From: Puniceibacterium sediminis
GTDB taxonomy: Bacteria; Pseudomonadota; Alphaproteobacteria; Rhodobacterales; Rhodobacteraceae
DNA: 64,000 bases
Direction: 5' to 3'
NCBI RefSeq assembly: GCF_900188035.1
Contig: NZ_FZNN01000014.1
Span: 62,001-126,000 of the forward strand
Shown here: piece by piece, positions 43,607 through 53,124 of the stretch
Layout of the letters: every line of letters starts with the position of its first letter
How positions within the stretch are numbered: the stretch's first letter is position 1
Made by a program: the position numbers and the translations under genes
Notes under the pieces: generated by a model
The model's database searches: none
What the model was told of the DNA's origin: nothing
What the model saw: the letters and a program-made list of their open reading frames with translations, nothing else

Positions 43607-44305
43607 TTGCGACTGAATTCCTGGCATGAACTGAACACACTGGCCCTTGCTGGCTTACCAATCCTCAGTGGGCTTTGGCTCGCGACAGGTGTTGGTGTGA
43701 TAGGGGCCCTTACGCCTGGCTATTCGCATATCGGCCAATTTATGAGCGTCCTCGGGGCGTCTGGGGGCCCGTTGGCTGCCTGGGTGAATTATCTCGTCTT
43801 CATTCCGGCCGAAATCTGGTTGCTGGCGTTCCTCGCGGTATTGAATGCACAGCCGCCGCGAAGCAGATCCAGACGGTTCTCCATAGTGATCCTGGCTACA
43901 TATGCGGTTCTTCTGATGGCCGCAGCTCTTCTGCCGTGCGATACCGGGTGTCAGGCAAAAGACAGCGGTGGCAACCTGTCTGCCAGTTCCGTTCATGTCG
44001 CACATATGGCCATTTCAGCCATTGCCTATCCGCTTGCGCTCATCGGTTTGCTGCCCCTTGGACTGGCGGCGCACGGCACATCGCTTCCCCGCCGTCTTGC
44101 ACTGCCGGTCACGGCCCTCGGAACATGTCTGTTTCTGGCGATCATTCTCATTCCGGATGCCCAAGGTTTATTCCAGCGCTTGCTTGAGGCGTTGATCTAC
44201 CTTCAGATCATTTTACTTGGGCGTTACGAAGCTTCGATTGCGGGCTTGGACCTACATGGGTCAGCAAAATGCGCGCCACCTGCGCCACGGCGCTTGCCGT
44301 CGTAG
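43607..44305 (+). CDS. DUF998 membrane protein
   Basis: 232 aa, about six hydrophobic helices, DUF998 pattern (GYSHIGQFMSVLGASGGPLAAW, LLPCDTGCQ). An in-frame stop directly precedes TTG 43607, so TTG is the earliest start, with a GAGG site before it. Function unknown. The last 20 residues are low-complexity and the composition is slightly AT-richer than the ribosomal genes around it. Last gene of the insert between rpsP and rimM. Confidence 0.8.
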   Translation: MRLNSWHELNTLALAGLPILSGLWLATGVGVIGALTPGYSHIGQFMSVLGASGGPLAAWVNYLVFIPAEIWLLAFLAVLNAQPPRSRSRRFSIVILATYAVLLMAAALLPCDTGCQAKDSGGNLSASSVHVAHMAISAIAYPLALIGLLPLGLAAHGTSLPRRLALPVTALGTCLFLAIILIPDAQGLFQRLLEALIYLQIILLGRYEASIAGLDLHGSAKCAPPAPRRLPS

Positions 44306-44433
44306 TCGAGGCGAAGCGGTCATCCCAGCCCCCAAAGCCCCCAGACCTGACCATCACCCCCTCCATTGCCATTCCCGCCCGCCCCGGGCTATGCCTGAAC
44401 CAACAGCAACCAACCCGGATGGGATAGGGTGAC

Positions 44434-44940
44434 ATGAGCGATAAAATCTGTGTCGGTGCCGTCGCAGGTGCCTTTGGCGTGCAGGGCGAAGTGCGGCTGA
44501 AAAGCTTTACCGCCGATCCCGAGGCCATTGCCGACTACGCCCCCCTCACCACCGAAGATGGCGAACAGAGCTTTGATCTCCAGATCACCCGCGCCATTCC
44601 GCAGGGTTTTGCCGTGCGCCTGACCGGCGTGCGCAGCAAGGAAGAGGCCGATGCCCTGAAAGGCACCCGCCTGTTTGCGCCGCGCGACCGGCTGCCCTCC
44701 CTGCCCGATGATGAATATTACCACGCCGACCTGATCGGCCTTGCCGTCTACGACACCGGCGGGGTGGAACTCGGCCATGTAAAGGCCGTGCTGAACCACG
44801 GTGCCTCGGACCTTCTCGAAGTGGCGACAGCGGGTCAAAGCGCCACGATCCTGCTGCCCTTCACCCTGGCCGTCGTTCCCACGGTCGACCTTGCCGCCGG
44901 GCGCATCGTGACGGACCCACCCGAAGGGCTGTTCGACTGA
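44434..44940 (+). CDS. rimM: Ribosome maturation factor RimM
   Basis: 168 aa. Binds S19 and aids 30S head assembly. N-terminal [19 protein letters not shown] and PRC-barrel C-terminal [37 protein letters not shown] are typical. It heads rimM-trmD-rplS-rpmE; ATG 44434 follows GATAGGGTGA. Confidence 0.95.
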   Translation: MSDKICVGAVAGAFGVQGEVRLKSFTADPEAIADYAPLTTEDGEQSFDLQITRAIPQGFAVRLTGVRSKEEADALKGTRLFAPRDRLPSLPDDEYYHADLIGLAVYDTGGVELGHVKAVLNHGASDLLEVATAGQSATILLPFTLAVVPTVDLAAGRIVTDPPEGLFD

Positions 44941-45025
44941 CGCGCCGCGCCCAAGCCGCCCCTTTACCCCCTGCCGCCACCCGCCTATGCACGGGCCGGA
45001 CACCTTTCAGCAGCAGGCCACCGCC

Positions 45026-45829
45026 ATGACCGATCAGCCCCCCGAACGCCACACCCGCTCGCACGGGCGCAAATCCATCTCGGCGACGCTGAAACCGACC
45101 GAGCTGATCACCGCCACGCCCGACCTCGCCCGCGCCTGGAAGGCACAGGTCATCACCCTGTTCCCTGAGGCGTTTCCCGGCGTGCTCGACCTCTCGCTCA
45201 CGGGCAAGGCATTGCAGGACGGGCTCTGGCAGCTTGACGCCATCGATCTGCGCCCCTTTGGCGAAGGCCGCCACCGCAACGTCGATGACACGCCGTCGGG
45301 TGGCGGCGCCGGCATGGTGCTGCGCCCCGACATCATGGGCCGCGCGATCGACCATGCCCGCGCCCGCATCGCCCCCGACGCGCCGCTGATCTACCTCTCG
45401 CCCCGGGGTCGCCCCTTTACCCAAGCCATGGCGCAGGACCTGTCCACCAAACCCGGCGTCACCCTGATCTGCGGCCGCTTTGAGGGCATGGACCAGCGGG
45501 TGATCGACCACTACGGCATCACCGAAGTCTCAATGGGCGACTTTGTCCTGACCGGGGGCGAAATTCCCGCCATGGCGCTGCTTGATGCGACCCTGCGGCT
45601 GATCCCCGGCGTGCTGGGCAACGCGGCCTCGACGGTCGAGGAATCCTTCTCCGACGGCCTGCTGGAGCACCCGCAATACACCAAGCCCGCCTCCTGGCTG
45701 GGCCATGACATCCCGCCGGTGCTGCTGTCGGGAAATCACGGCGAAATCGCCCGCTGGCGGCACGCGCAATCCGAGGCGCTGACACAGGAACGCCGCCCGG
45801 ACCTCTGGGCAAAGCGGAAAGAGACGTAG
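45026..45829 (+). CDS. trmD: tRNA (guanine37-N1)-methyltransferase TrmD
   Basis: 267-aa SPOUT enzyme that methylates G37 of tRNAs to prevent frameshifting. Knot motifs IYLSPRGRPFTQ, LICGRFEGMDQRVID and VSMGDFVLTGGEIPAMALLD are clear. The canonical domain begins near WKAQVITLFPEAFPG; about 40 extra N-terminal residues precede it, so a later start is possible. ATG 45026 assumed. Confidence 0.95.
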   Translation: MTDQPPERHTRSHGRKSISATLKPTELITATPDLARAWKAQVITLFPEAFPGVLDLSLTGKALQDGLWQLDAIDLRPFGEGRHRNVDDTPSGGGAGMVLRPDIMGRAIDHARARIAPDAPLIYLSPRGRPFTQAMAQDLSTKPGVTLICGRFEGMDQRVIDHYGITEVSMGDFVLTGGEIPAMALLDATLRLIPGVLGNAASTVEESFSDGLLEHPQYTKPASWLGHDIPPVLLSGNHGEIARWRHAQSEALTQERRPDLWAKRKET

Positions 45830-46176
45830 CCGCGCAAGCCGGCCCTGCGGGCCTTGATTCCGGGTGGGCACCATGGCTGATCCAGCTGATCCTTCACGGG
45901 TTCCCATTCTGCCAAAGCACTCGCCTCAAACGCCTTGATCTTACCCCCCACATCTGCTTTACCCCGCCTATTCCGGCCCGCGCCCGACTCACCTCTGCCT
46001 CGTCTCCTTCGGACGGATCTGCGGCGTGCGTCACAAGAGGGCCAAAGGACCGGAATACGGAATAACGACGACCTGAACTCTGGCGGGCGCATCTGCGGAC
46101 CCGGGCGAAGACCAAGAGCTCTCAGGACGCGCACACCTTTGCGGGACAAACCGCAAGCAGAATAGGAGATGATCAG
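45830..46176. other. Intergenic region upstream of rplS
   Basis: 347 bp with no plausible gene. A TTGCGG-N6-CCGCAA hairpin (46139-46156) sits just before the AGGAG site of rplS. It may be a leader structure that tunes L19 synthesis, but this is only a guess. Confidence 0.35.
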
Positions 46177-46560
46177 ATGAACCTGATCGAACAGATCGAG
46201 GCGGAGCAAATCGCCGCCCTCGGGAAGACCATTCCCGATTTCAAGGCCGGCGACACCATCCGCGTCGGCTACAAGGTGACCGAAGGCACCCGTACCCGTG
46301 TCCAGAATTACGAAGGCGTCTGCATCGCCCGTAACAACGGCCACGGCATCGCAGCCTCTTTCACCGTCCGCAAGATTTCGTTCGGCGAAGGCGTGGAACG
46401 TGTATTCCCGCTGTTCTCGACCAACATCGACATGATCGAAGTGGTCCGCCGCGGTAAGGTCCGTCGTGCCAAGCTGTATTATCTGCGCGAGCGTCGCGGT
46501 AAATCTGCCCGTATCGCCGAGGTCACAAACTACAAGGCGCCCAAGGGCGCCAAGGCATAA
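46177..46560 (+). CDS. rplS: 50S ribosomal protein L19
   Basis: 127 aa, located at the 30S-50S interface. [30 protein letters not shown] and [21 protein letters not shown] are diagnostic. ATG 46177 has AGGAG 8 nt upstream. Followed 11 nt later by rpmE. Confidence 0.97.
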   Translation: MNLIEQIEAEQIAALGKTIPDFKAGDTIRVGYKVTEGTRTRVQNYEGVCIARNNGHGIAASFTVRKISFGEGVERVFPLFSTNIDMIEVVRRGKVRRAKLYYLRERRGKSARIAEVTNYKAPKGAKA

Positions 46561-46571
46561 GGATCGGACCG

Positions 46572-46793
46572 ATGAGAAAAGACATTCACCCCGATTACCA
46601 CGTCATCGACGTCAAGATGACCGACGGTACTGTGCTTCAGATGCGCACCACCTGGGGCAAGGAAGGCGACACCATGACGCTGGACATTGACCCGACCGTG
46701 CACCCGGCCTGGACCGGTGGCTCCTCGCGTCTGATGGATGCCGGCGGCCGCGTCAGCAAGTTCAAGAAAAAGTACGAAGGCCTGGGCTTCTAA
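46572..46793 (+). CDS. rpmE: 50S ribosomal protein L31 (cysteine-free)
   Basis: 73 aa. Starts [20 protein letters not shown] and ends [10 protein letters not shown]. The CxxC zinc ligands of the C+ form are absent, so this is the zinc-independent C- form common in alphaproteobacteria. A hairpin terminator follows. Confidence 0.96.
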   Translation: MRKDIHPDYHVIDVKMTDGTVLQMRTTWGKEGDTMTLDIDPTVHPAWTGGSSRLMDAGGRVSKFKKKYEGLGF

Positions 46794-46819
46794 TAACCAC
46801 GCCCTTCTGCGAACCAACA

Positions 46820-46843
46820 AACGCCGCCCTCCGGGGCGGCGTT
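46820..46843. terminator. rpmE terminator
   Basis: AACGCCGCCC-N4-GGGCGGCGTT is a perfect 10-bp stem after the rpmE stop; it also faces the convergent pyruvyltransferase gene, so it may serve both. Confidence 0.8.
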
Positions 46844-46889
46844 CTGCATTTCCGGGCACACTTTGCCGGGGCAGCGCCCAGCGCCGCCC

Positions 46890-47690
46890 TCAGCTGTCGT
46901 GAAAGCGCACCTTCGCAAATCGCTCCCGGATCGAGGCGTCATAGATATCGGCGATCTTGGAATAATTACCGCCATACAGATCCACCTCCCGGCCCAGCAA
47001 TGCCGCAGCGATCCCGATGTGCAGACGGTTGGTCACGATCCGGCGATACTGCCCGATCCGCCAGAAAAATGGCCAAACTGCCGACTTATGCGTTCCACGC
47101 ACCGAAAGATCGAAATTCCCGGGCGGCAATTGCGAATTTTCGGGGCGCTCCAGATCGGTACGCATCATCACTCCTTTTGCCCTCAGCGCAGGCACCCGGG
47201 GCGCGACAAGAAAGAACGCCATATCATGACAAAAAGCAGCGCCCGGAGCGTTGACCTGACTGATCCGATGATCCCGGATCCACAGGTCGGTCTGGGGGTG
47301 CAAATTCATATCACCCAGCGGAATCGCGCAGGTCGAGGGCAAGACAATACCGCCGCCATAGAGCTGGGTCAGCGCCGCCACCTTCTCCGACTTTCTATAG
47401 GCCGGGGTCAAAGCGCCGCCGCCGCCATAAATCAAAAACGGACGGTCATCCGCAACTTTGCGGCAAACCGCTCTCTGATCGATTGCGCCTTTCAGCATCT
47501 TTCTCGCATCGAATTCCGTGAACGCAATTTTATAGTGCCGCAGAAAGGATAGCGTCCCGGCCCGGATCAACCCGTCCCCCCAGTTCCCCGAGTTGGCCAC
47601 GTAAAGGATAGCACGGCCCTCGGCCCGCTCGGTGATCCGCGCCGCCAGCGCGTCAAAGCGCGCCATCATTTCTGCGTCCCGATAATCCAT
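46890..47690 (-). CDS. Polysaccharide pyruvyl transferase family protein
   Basis: 266 aa. Adds a ketal pyruvyl group to a sugar or acts on a related glycan, usually in exopolysaccharide or capsule synthesis. YVANSGNWGDGLIRAGTLSFL and FLIYGGGGALTP are the PF04230-type motifs, and RIVTNRLHIGIAAALLG is the substrate/CMP-side motif. ATG 47690 and GTG 47699 are both possible; the GTG abuts the upstream TGA. It directly follows a GT25 gene. Confidence 0.83.
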   Translation of the reverse strand: MDYRDAEMMARFDALAARITERAEGRAILYVANSGNWGDGLIRAGTLSFLRHYKIAFTEFDARKMLKGAIDQRAVCRKVADDRPFLIYGGGGALTPAYRKSEKVAALTQLYGGGIVLPSTCAIPLGDMNLHPQTDLWIRDHRISQVNAPGAAFCHDMAFFLVAPRVPALRAKGVMMRTDLERPENSQLPPGNFDLSVRGTHKSAVWPFFWRIGQYRRIVTNRLHIGIAAALLGREVDLYGGNYSKIADIYDASIRERFAKVRFHDS

Positions 47691-47699
47691 ATGTCCCAC

Positions 47700-48503
47700 T
47701 CAGCCTTTCCCGTCCGGCAGGCTCTGCCCTGCGCGGCGGTGCGCCCACCCGTGTTTGCGGCCCTGCACCTTGCGCATCCTCGCCCTCATCTCGTACCAGA
47801 GGCTGCGCCGACCAACCTGACGCACCTCCTGCGCGCCCGCCATCGCGTTGATATCGCTTTCGATCATGAGATACGGAATCAAAACCGGCCGCAGGCTCAG
47901 GCCCCTGCCCCGCTTGCTCTGCGCAGAATGCAGGAACTGATCGACCGGCGCCCGCATCTGCGCGCCTTCCTCCACGAACCAGGCCGCCCCATCGCGCGAC
48001 CAAAGCAGCGCCGTCGTACGTTTGGGAAAGACATGCGCCGCTTCGATCACATGGCCCTTGGCCGCCCCATCACACTGGAACAGCGCGGTGCGATCCTGCT
48101 CATGCTTGGGCGCGTTGCACAGGTTCACCACATCCCACCGCAGGGATTTGGCCGCCCCCAGCTGTGCGATTACAGCCTCCAGCCGCGCCACAAGGTCCGG
48201 CGCAATCTCGGCATCATCCTCCAGAACCAGCCCGAACTCCTGCCCGCTCTGCAAAAACCGCCGTGCCGCGTTCAGATGCGACATGTAACAGCCCAACTCC
48301 CCGGCGCTCAGGACACGCCCATAGTAAAGCCTTGCCTGCCACGCCCGGTAGCCCTCCAGCCGCGTCAAATCCAGCTGACTGCCGTCCACCGCCGACAGGC
48401 GCTCATGCGCAAGGCCCGCACGCTCGCAGGCTGCGCTGATATGTTCGTACCGCGCGACGCTGCGGTCCAAATTGATGATCTGTACGAAAAGGCTGGAAGG
48501 CAT
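47700..48503 (-). CDS. Glycosyltransferase family 25
   Basis: 267 aa. LPS/capsule-type galactosyl- or glucosyltransferase. IINLDRSVARYEHI (start), GELGCYMSHLNAARRFL and VLEDDAEIA (metal-binding acidic motif) mark GT25. Adjacent to the pyruvyltransferase on the same strand, suggesting a two-gene glycan modification unit. Acceptor unknown. Confidence 0.87.
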   Translation of the reverse strand: MPSSLFVQIINLDRSVARYEHISAACERAGLAHERLSAVDGSQLDLTRLEGYRAWQARLYYGRVLSAGELGCYMSHLNAARRFLQSGQEFGLVLEDDAEIAPDLVARLEAVIAQLGAAKSLRWDVVNLCNAPKHEQDRTALFQCDGAAKGHVIEAAHVFPKRTTALLWSRDGAAWFVEEGAQMRAPVDQFLHSAQSKRGRGLSLRPVLIPYLMIESDINAMAGAQEVRQVGRRSLWYEMRARMRKVQGRKHGWAHRRAGQSLPDGKG

Positions 48504-48672
48504 GAAATTCTTTCACGGGCGACAGTCGCCGGGTTACAGCGGTGATACTGACGGCGAATAACTGCGCCGAAGCAAGGGATTTCGTCGGCTATCCCTGTTA
48601 TATTTCCGGTCAAAACTCAAGCCTCCGATCCGGGGCCACATCGTTGAAAAGATCCCCCACAGCCGCATAGGC

Positions 48673-49791
48673 TCACTCCAGCACCGCAAACCGCGCCTTG
48701 AGAAGCGCCTCGCCATACTCCTCCTCGGCGGTGCTGTCATAGACGATCCCGCCGCCCACATTCAGCCGCGCCGTCCCGTCCGCGAAACACATCAGCGTGC
48801 GGATCGCCACGCTGAACGCCATCTCTCCGCCCGGCGCGATCCACCCGATCGCCCCGCAATAGGCATCCCGCGCCGCGCCCTCCAACCCGCGCAGGATCTG
48901 CATCGCCCGGATCTTTGGTGCGCCGGTGATCGACCCGCAGGGGAACAGCGCCTCGAAAATCTCGGCGATGCCAACGCCCGCCCGGACCTGCGCCGTCACC
49001 TCTGACACCATCTGATGCAGCGTGGCATAGGTTTCGACCGTATATAGCTGCGGCACACGGACCGATCCCACCTCGGAAATCCGGCTCATGTCATTGCGCA
49101 ACAGGTCCACGATCATCAGGTTTTCGGCCCGGTTCTTCTCGCTCCCACGCATCCAGGCCACACGCTCTGCGTCCTCGGCCGCGCTCAGACCCCGCGCCAC
49201 CGTGCCCTTCATCGGCCGCGCCACCATCCGCCCCGAGGCATCCAGCGAAAAGAACAGCTCGGGCGAACGCGACAGCAACACCGGCCCGCCCAGATCCACA
49301 AAGGCCCCATGCGGCGCCGCCTGACGCGCCTTCAACCGCCCGTACAATGCCTCGGCAGACCCGGACCACCGCGCCGACATCGGAAACGTCAGGTTCCCCT
49401 GATAGATCTCGCCCCGCGTGATCTGTGCATGTACGGCCCCGAACGCCGCTGCGTATTCGTCAAATGACCACTCCGGCTCGGGCGCGCTCAGCCCCGCCGC
49501 CCCCTCGGCCAGCCGCACATCGCCCGAGGGTCCGTCGAACACCCCGAACAACAGCAGCGGCACCGACCGCGCCGCGGGCAGCAACCCGCGCAACTTGGAT
49601 GAAAACACATAGCCCAGCTCATAACTCGCACAGCCAGCCAGCCAATGCCCCGCCGCCTGTGCCGCCGCCATCGCGGCAAGCGCGCCGGGCACCTCTGCGG
49701 GCGTGTCGGCCCGGATCAACCTCAGCGGCGCACTAAAGGCGCTGCCCCCCGCCAGCGGCCCGGCGTCGAAAATCACACGAGGGGTCCCCAT
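48673..49791 (-). CDS. pabB: Aminodeoxychorismate synthase component I
   Basis: 372 aa. Makes aminodeoxychorismate from chorismate for folate. RPMKGTVARG holds the lysine of the PIKGT motif that tells PabB from anthranilate synthase, and ENLMIVDLLRNDMSRI, PCGSITGAPKIRAM and GGGIVYDSTAEEEYGE complete the domain. It lacks a fused PabC lyase domain. Shorter than E. coli PabB at the N-terminus, as in alphaproteobacteria. Confidence 0.9.
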   Translation of the reverse strand: MGTPRVIFDAGPLAGGSAFSAPLRLIRADTPAEVPGALAAMAAAQAAGHWLAGCASYELGYVFSSKLRGLLPAARSVPLLLFGVFDGPSGDVRLAEGAAGLSAPEPEWSFDEYAAAFGAVHAQITRGEIYQGNLTFPMSARWSGSAEALYGRLKARQAAPHGAFVDLGGPVLLSRSPELFFSLDASGRMVARPMKGTVARGLSAAEDAERVAWMRGSEKNRAENLMIVDLLRNDMSRISEVGSVRVPQLYTVETYATLHQMVSEVTAQVRAGVGIAEIFEALFPCGSITGAPKIRAMQILRGLEGAARDAYCGAIGWIAPGGEMAFSVAIRTLMCFADGTARLNVGGGIVYDSTAEEEYGEALLKARFAVLE

Positions 49792-49814
49792 GCGCGCGCC
49801 CCGCCGGACCGGAG

Positions 49815-50108
49815 TCAGATATCCGCCGCGATGCGCAGCTCGCGCAGCGGGCGGACAATGTCGATCGACTTCTGATAGATCGGATCAGCCTTGTAGGCGG
49901 CCATCGCCTCCGCCGACTCGAACTCGGCATAGACCACCACATCGACCTCCGCCGACAGCGCATCGCTCTGGGTGTTGCGGCACACCTCAAAATGGCTCGA
50001 GTGCGGGATTTTGCCGAGCAGCGAAAGCCCCTCGACGATTTTCGGGATGTCACCCTTGTCGCGGGCAGAAAAGAAAACAATGTGGCGAAGCGTCGGTCTG
50101 TGTGTCAC
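49815..50108 (-). CDS. Dabb (stress-responsive alpha/beta barrel) family protein
   Basis: 97 aa, small dimeric ferredoxin-like barrel. RPTLRHIVFFSARDKGDI start and DVVVYAEFESAEAMAAYKADPIYQ are typical. The start GTG 50108 fits the domain length; a GTG at 50174 would add 22 unconserved residues. Role of the family is unclear. 23 nt before pabB. Confidence 0.85.
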   Translation of the reverse strand: MTHRPTLRHIVFFSARDKGDIPKIVEGLSLLGKIPHSSHFEVCRNTQSDALSAEVDVVVYAEFESAEAMAAYKADPIYQKSIDIVRPLRELRIAADI

Positions 50109-50309
50109 GTGTCTGGCCTGTGGTCCTGAGGAAAGCCCCGGAATGTTAGCCGGGAATGCACGCGACAGAACCACAGACCAAGAGGGCGGGCAACAGGACG
50201 GATAGGCACAGGGCCTGAACTGAAAGCGCGAAGCCGCCGGACCGCAGCAATACGCGACGCACGATCACGCAAACCGACATCAGGGATGTCAGCGCCGCTT
50301 CAGCCAGGA

Positions 50310-51701
50310 CTACGGCACTGGAATGGTGAATCTGAAAGTGCTCCCCCGGGCATTTGGCGACAGCGCGGAAATGCTCCCACCCCAGCTTTCAACAAGCTTT
50401 CTGACGAAAGATAGCCCAAGCCCGCTCCCCGGAACCTCGTCCTTTGAACTGAGCGTCTGGAACGGCTTAAAGATGACTTCCAGCGATTCCTCCGGAATAC
50501 CCGGGCCATCATCGGAAATTTCAAATATAACGGCATCATTCTCTTGGTGGGCACTTACGCTGATACTGCCGCTGGGTTGATCATGATGTTTGATGGCGTT
50601 CGAAAGAAGATTTCGAATGACAATATCAAACGCGGCCGGGGAACCAAATGCCTGGGGAAAAGGCGCATCGACTTTTATGGTATATCCATCATGCGCGCCG
50701 ATCTGCATCATGACGTGCTGAATTCTGTCATTCGGGTTGAATGACTGGGCATCCGCCCTTCTTTCGGTCGTGAAAGAGTAGCTTAACAGATCTTCGACCA
50801 GCGCATTCATACCGACAAGCTTGCTCTGAACAAGTTCAGTGTTTTCAATAAAATCGTCTGACGGGGACAGGTTGAGATCACGCAGATCTTCCAGGATAAA
50901 GTTGATAAGGTTGCTTATCCCACGAATGGGCGCCTTCAGATCATGAGCAGCCATATTGGAAAAATCACTCAGTTTCCTGTTTGACTCCTCAAGGTTCTTA
51001 TTGGACGCACACAGCTTCTTGTTCGCATCGTCAAGGTCCCGGGACAGCAGGCCCAATCGTTCGTGGTCCTGAATCACCATGAGTGTCGTTTTCAGGGCGC
51101 TCCCCAAAAGAAGCACGGCCAGAGAATTTTGAATCAGAAGTATCGGCGTGGCCCCGGTGATGGCGGCGATGACTGTTGCCATCTCCTGACCCTGATTCAT
51201 GAAAAATGCAGGGATCACGGCAATGGTCCCGACAATCCCGAATAAAATCAGGGTGCCATAAGAGGCCCAGCTTGTTTTTGAGATATCAATCTTCAGCCAG
51301 CGCACAAGAAAAATACCCGAAGCCGCGTAAATCGCAATGCTCGCCACACCACCGATGACATAGGGGCCGCCGACCCAGGCACGTGCAATCCCCCCGATAA
51401 CAAAGGTCACCACTGCGGCAACGGGTCCCCCGAAAACGCCGGACAGGATTACCGGACCGGCCCGACTGTCAAGAATGACACCAGACTGAAAATTATGAGA
51501 ACTCAGGATAAGAGCGGCGCTGGTCAGGCCAAAAACCAATCCGGCAATAACCCCGAAGTAGGGGATATTATGCGCAAATACCTCTTTCGACGCACCGGGA
51601 AGCCGGGAAGTTATCGACGCGGCAATGATCGTGACCAAGATTGCGCATATCGCCAGCAAGCCAATATTCGTAGCCAGGCTGACAAAAAGCTCATCGCTCA
51701 T
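50310..51701 (-). CDS. Orphan histidine kinase with LytS-type 5TM sensor
   Basis: 463 aa. The N-terminal ~200 residues hold several membrane helices with the 5TM-5TMR_LYT pattern (SRAGPVILSGVFGGPVAAVV, GIARAWVGGPYVIGG). A coiled linker follows, then a DHp helix with phospho-acceptor H253 (MAAHDLKAPIRG) and a HATPase domain (RNLLSNAIKHH, DDGPGIP, GSGLGLSFV). LytS sensors usually carry a different kinase type, so this pairing is less common. No response regulator is adjacent. ATG 51701 chosen; AT-richer than neighbours. Confidence 0.85.
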   Translation of the reverse strand: MSDELFVSLATNIGLLAICAILVTIIAASITSRLPGASKEVFAHNIPYFGVIAGLVFGLTSAALILSSHNFQSGVILDSRAGPVILSGVFGGPVAAVVTFVIGGIARAWVGGPYVIGGVASIAIYAASGIFLVRWLKIDISKTSWASYGTLILFGIVGTIAVIPAFFMNQGQEMATVIAAITGATPILLIQNSLAVLLLGSALKTTLMVIQDHERLGLLSRDLDDANKKLCASNKNLEESNRKLSDFSNMAAHDLKAPIRGISNLINFILEDLRDLNLSPSDDFIENTELVQSKLVGMNALVEDLLSYSFTTERRADAQSFNPNDRIQHVMMQIGAHDGYTIKVDAPFPQAFGSPAAFDIVIRNLLSNAIKHHDQPSGSISVSAHQENDAVIFEISDDGPGIPEESLEVIFKPFQTLSSKDEVPGSGLGLSFVRKLVESWGGSISALSPNARGSTFRFTIPVP

Positions 51702-51982
51702 AAGCAAGTTCCAGTCATGTTGCGGACCAATACGCCCTCGGTGCAACACTCTGCTATGGCTTTTATGAAATTAATCCTAAGTGGGCTCGTTTCGGTGCAG
51801 GTTTTTTTGAATGACCACTTTAACTTGTTTTTCATTCAACTGGTCGCCAGCGCGTCGCGGCCCGCAGAAATAGCCCATTTTCGCCCCGGATCAGGCGAAT
51901 CCCCTGCACCTTCAGGATGCCGCCATGCGCCGCAGGCGGACGATGTGGTTCGCCGCAATATCGTAAGGTCTTGCCGACCTGG

Positions 51983-52984
51983 CTACTGCACTTCCACAGC
52001 GGATTTCAGCCAGAGCCGTGGGCTGGCGCCCATCACCCTCAGGAACTCGCGGTTGAAGTTCGACTTGGTATTGAACCCGCTGGCCAGCATCGCTTCGGTG
52101 ACTGATTTGCCATCCTGCATCAACGCACAGGCATGATGTATGCGGTGCCTGTTGATGTAACGGGACACGTTCTCGCCTTGGGCTTTGTTGATCGCGCTGG
52201 ACACTTGTTTTTCCGGCACCTGCAGCTTGCGGGCCAGACGGGCGAGGGTAAGGTCAGGATCAAGATAAGGCTTATGGGCCTCAAGGTAGGTCGCCAGCTT
52301 TTCGACAATGGCGGTGTCGCGGTTTTTGTCTTGCACCGAATATTCGGTGCGCGCGTCCGGGCTGGTGCTCTGGCTGTCAATGGCATGCGACAGGCCAAGC
52401 GCCCCAAGAACGAGCAATGTGACAGAGGAAAACAGGCTGGGCAACCAGAGCAGCACGTTTGCATGCCCCGATGCAAGGCGGATCGCGATGAATATGTCGG
52501 TTCCCGCAGAGGCCACCAGCGCGACGGCCAGAACACGCCAGACCAGAACCGTCATGCGCCCGTTTTCCAGACGGCTGTGCGGCAGGCTGTCTTCTCCGCG
52601 CAACAGGGCGACAGCGATTGCAATGCCGTAGCCGGCAAACAGAGCCGGGATCAACACGTCCAGCGCTTCGGGGCTGATTGCCAGACAGACCACAGCCGCC
52701 ACCGGCCCCAGCAGGTGAAGATGGTCATGCCTGCCAAGGTACCCGACCGACGCCTGACGGAACGCCAGCCACGAGACCGCGGGGATCACAGTCGCCAGAA
52801 GGGGTTGTACAATCCTCAGACCCGTCAGGCCGTAATATTGCACCAGCGCGATAACGGCGCTTTGGGCCGCGCAGCATCCGATCAGCACCAAAAGCGCAGG
52901 ATGCGTTTCACGGGTCAGCGCGCGATGCAGCAAAAAGCCCGAGAGCAGCAGTGCGATAATCATCGGTATCGGCAGAACTGGCAT
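51983..52984 (-). CDS. AraC-family regulator with membrane N-terminus
   Basis: 333 aa. Six or seven hydrophobic helices span about 1-200, followed by a double-HTH AraC domain at about 235-330 (LTLARLARKLQVPEKQVSSAIN, then SVTEAMLASGFNTKSNFNREF). Such proteins sense the envelope and regulate nearby genes. Divergent from a secreted alpha/beta hydrolase across 140 bp containing a direct repeat, so it probably controls that gene. ATG 52984. Confidence 0.88.
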   Translation of the reverse strand: MPVLPIPMIIALLLSGFLLHRALTRETHPALLVLIGCCAAQSAVIALVQYYGLTGLRIVQPLLATVIPAVSWLAFRQASVGYLGRHDHLHLLGPVAAVVCLAISPEALDVLIPALFAGYGIAIAVALLRGEDSLPHSRLENGRMTVLVWRVLAVALVASAGTDIFIAIRLASGHANVLLWLPSLFSSVTLLVLGALGLSHAIDSQSTSPDARTEYSVQDKNRDTAIVEKLATYLEAHKPYLDPDLTLARLARKLQVPEKQVSSAINKAQGENVSRYINRHRIHHACALMQDGKSVTEAMLASGFNTKSNFNREFLRVMGASPRLWLKSAVEVQ

Positions 52985-53019
52985 CAGGCGTGGGTCCGTT
53001 TCTGGGCTTCATAGGACCT

Positions 53020-53077
53020 AAATCCCGATCTGCGTGACCTTAAACCGGATCGAGGTCGTATGAAATCCCGTCTGCGT
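53020..53077. promoter_or_regulatory. Direct repeat in the AraC/hydrolase intergenic region
   Basis: AAATCCCG(A)TCTGCGT at 53020-53035 recurs as AAATCCCGTCTGCGT at 53063-53077, offset 43 bp, about four helical turns. AraC-type regulators bind direct repeats, so this is a candidate site. Confidence 0.55.
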
Positions 53078-53124
53078 CTGAATGACGGTGCCAACATTCA
53101 AACCACGTCACCGGAAGGCGCACC

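Noticed and set aside
45894-46165. Small ORFs on both strands upstream of rplS
   Set aside because: They overlap each other, lack ribosome sites and have no conserved-looking sequence; the stretch is better read as a leader region.
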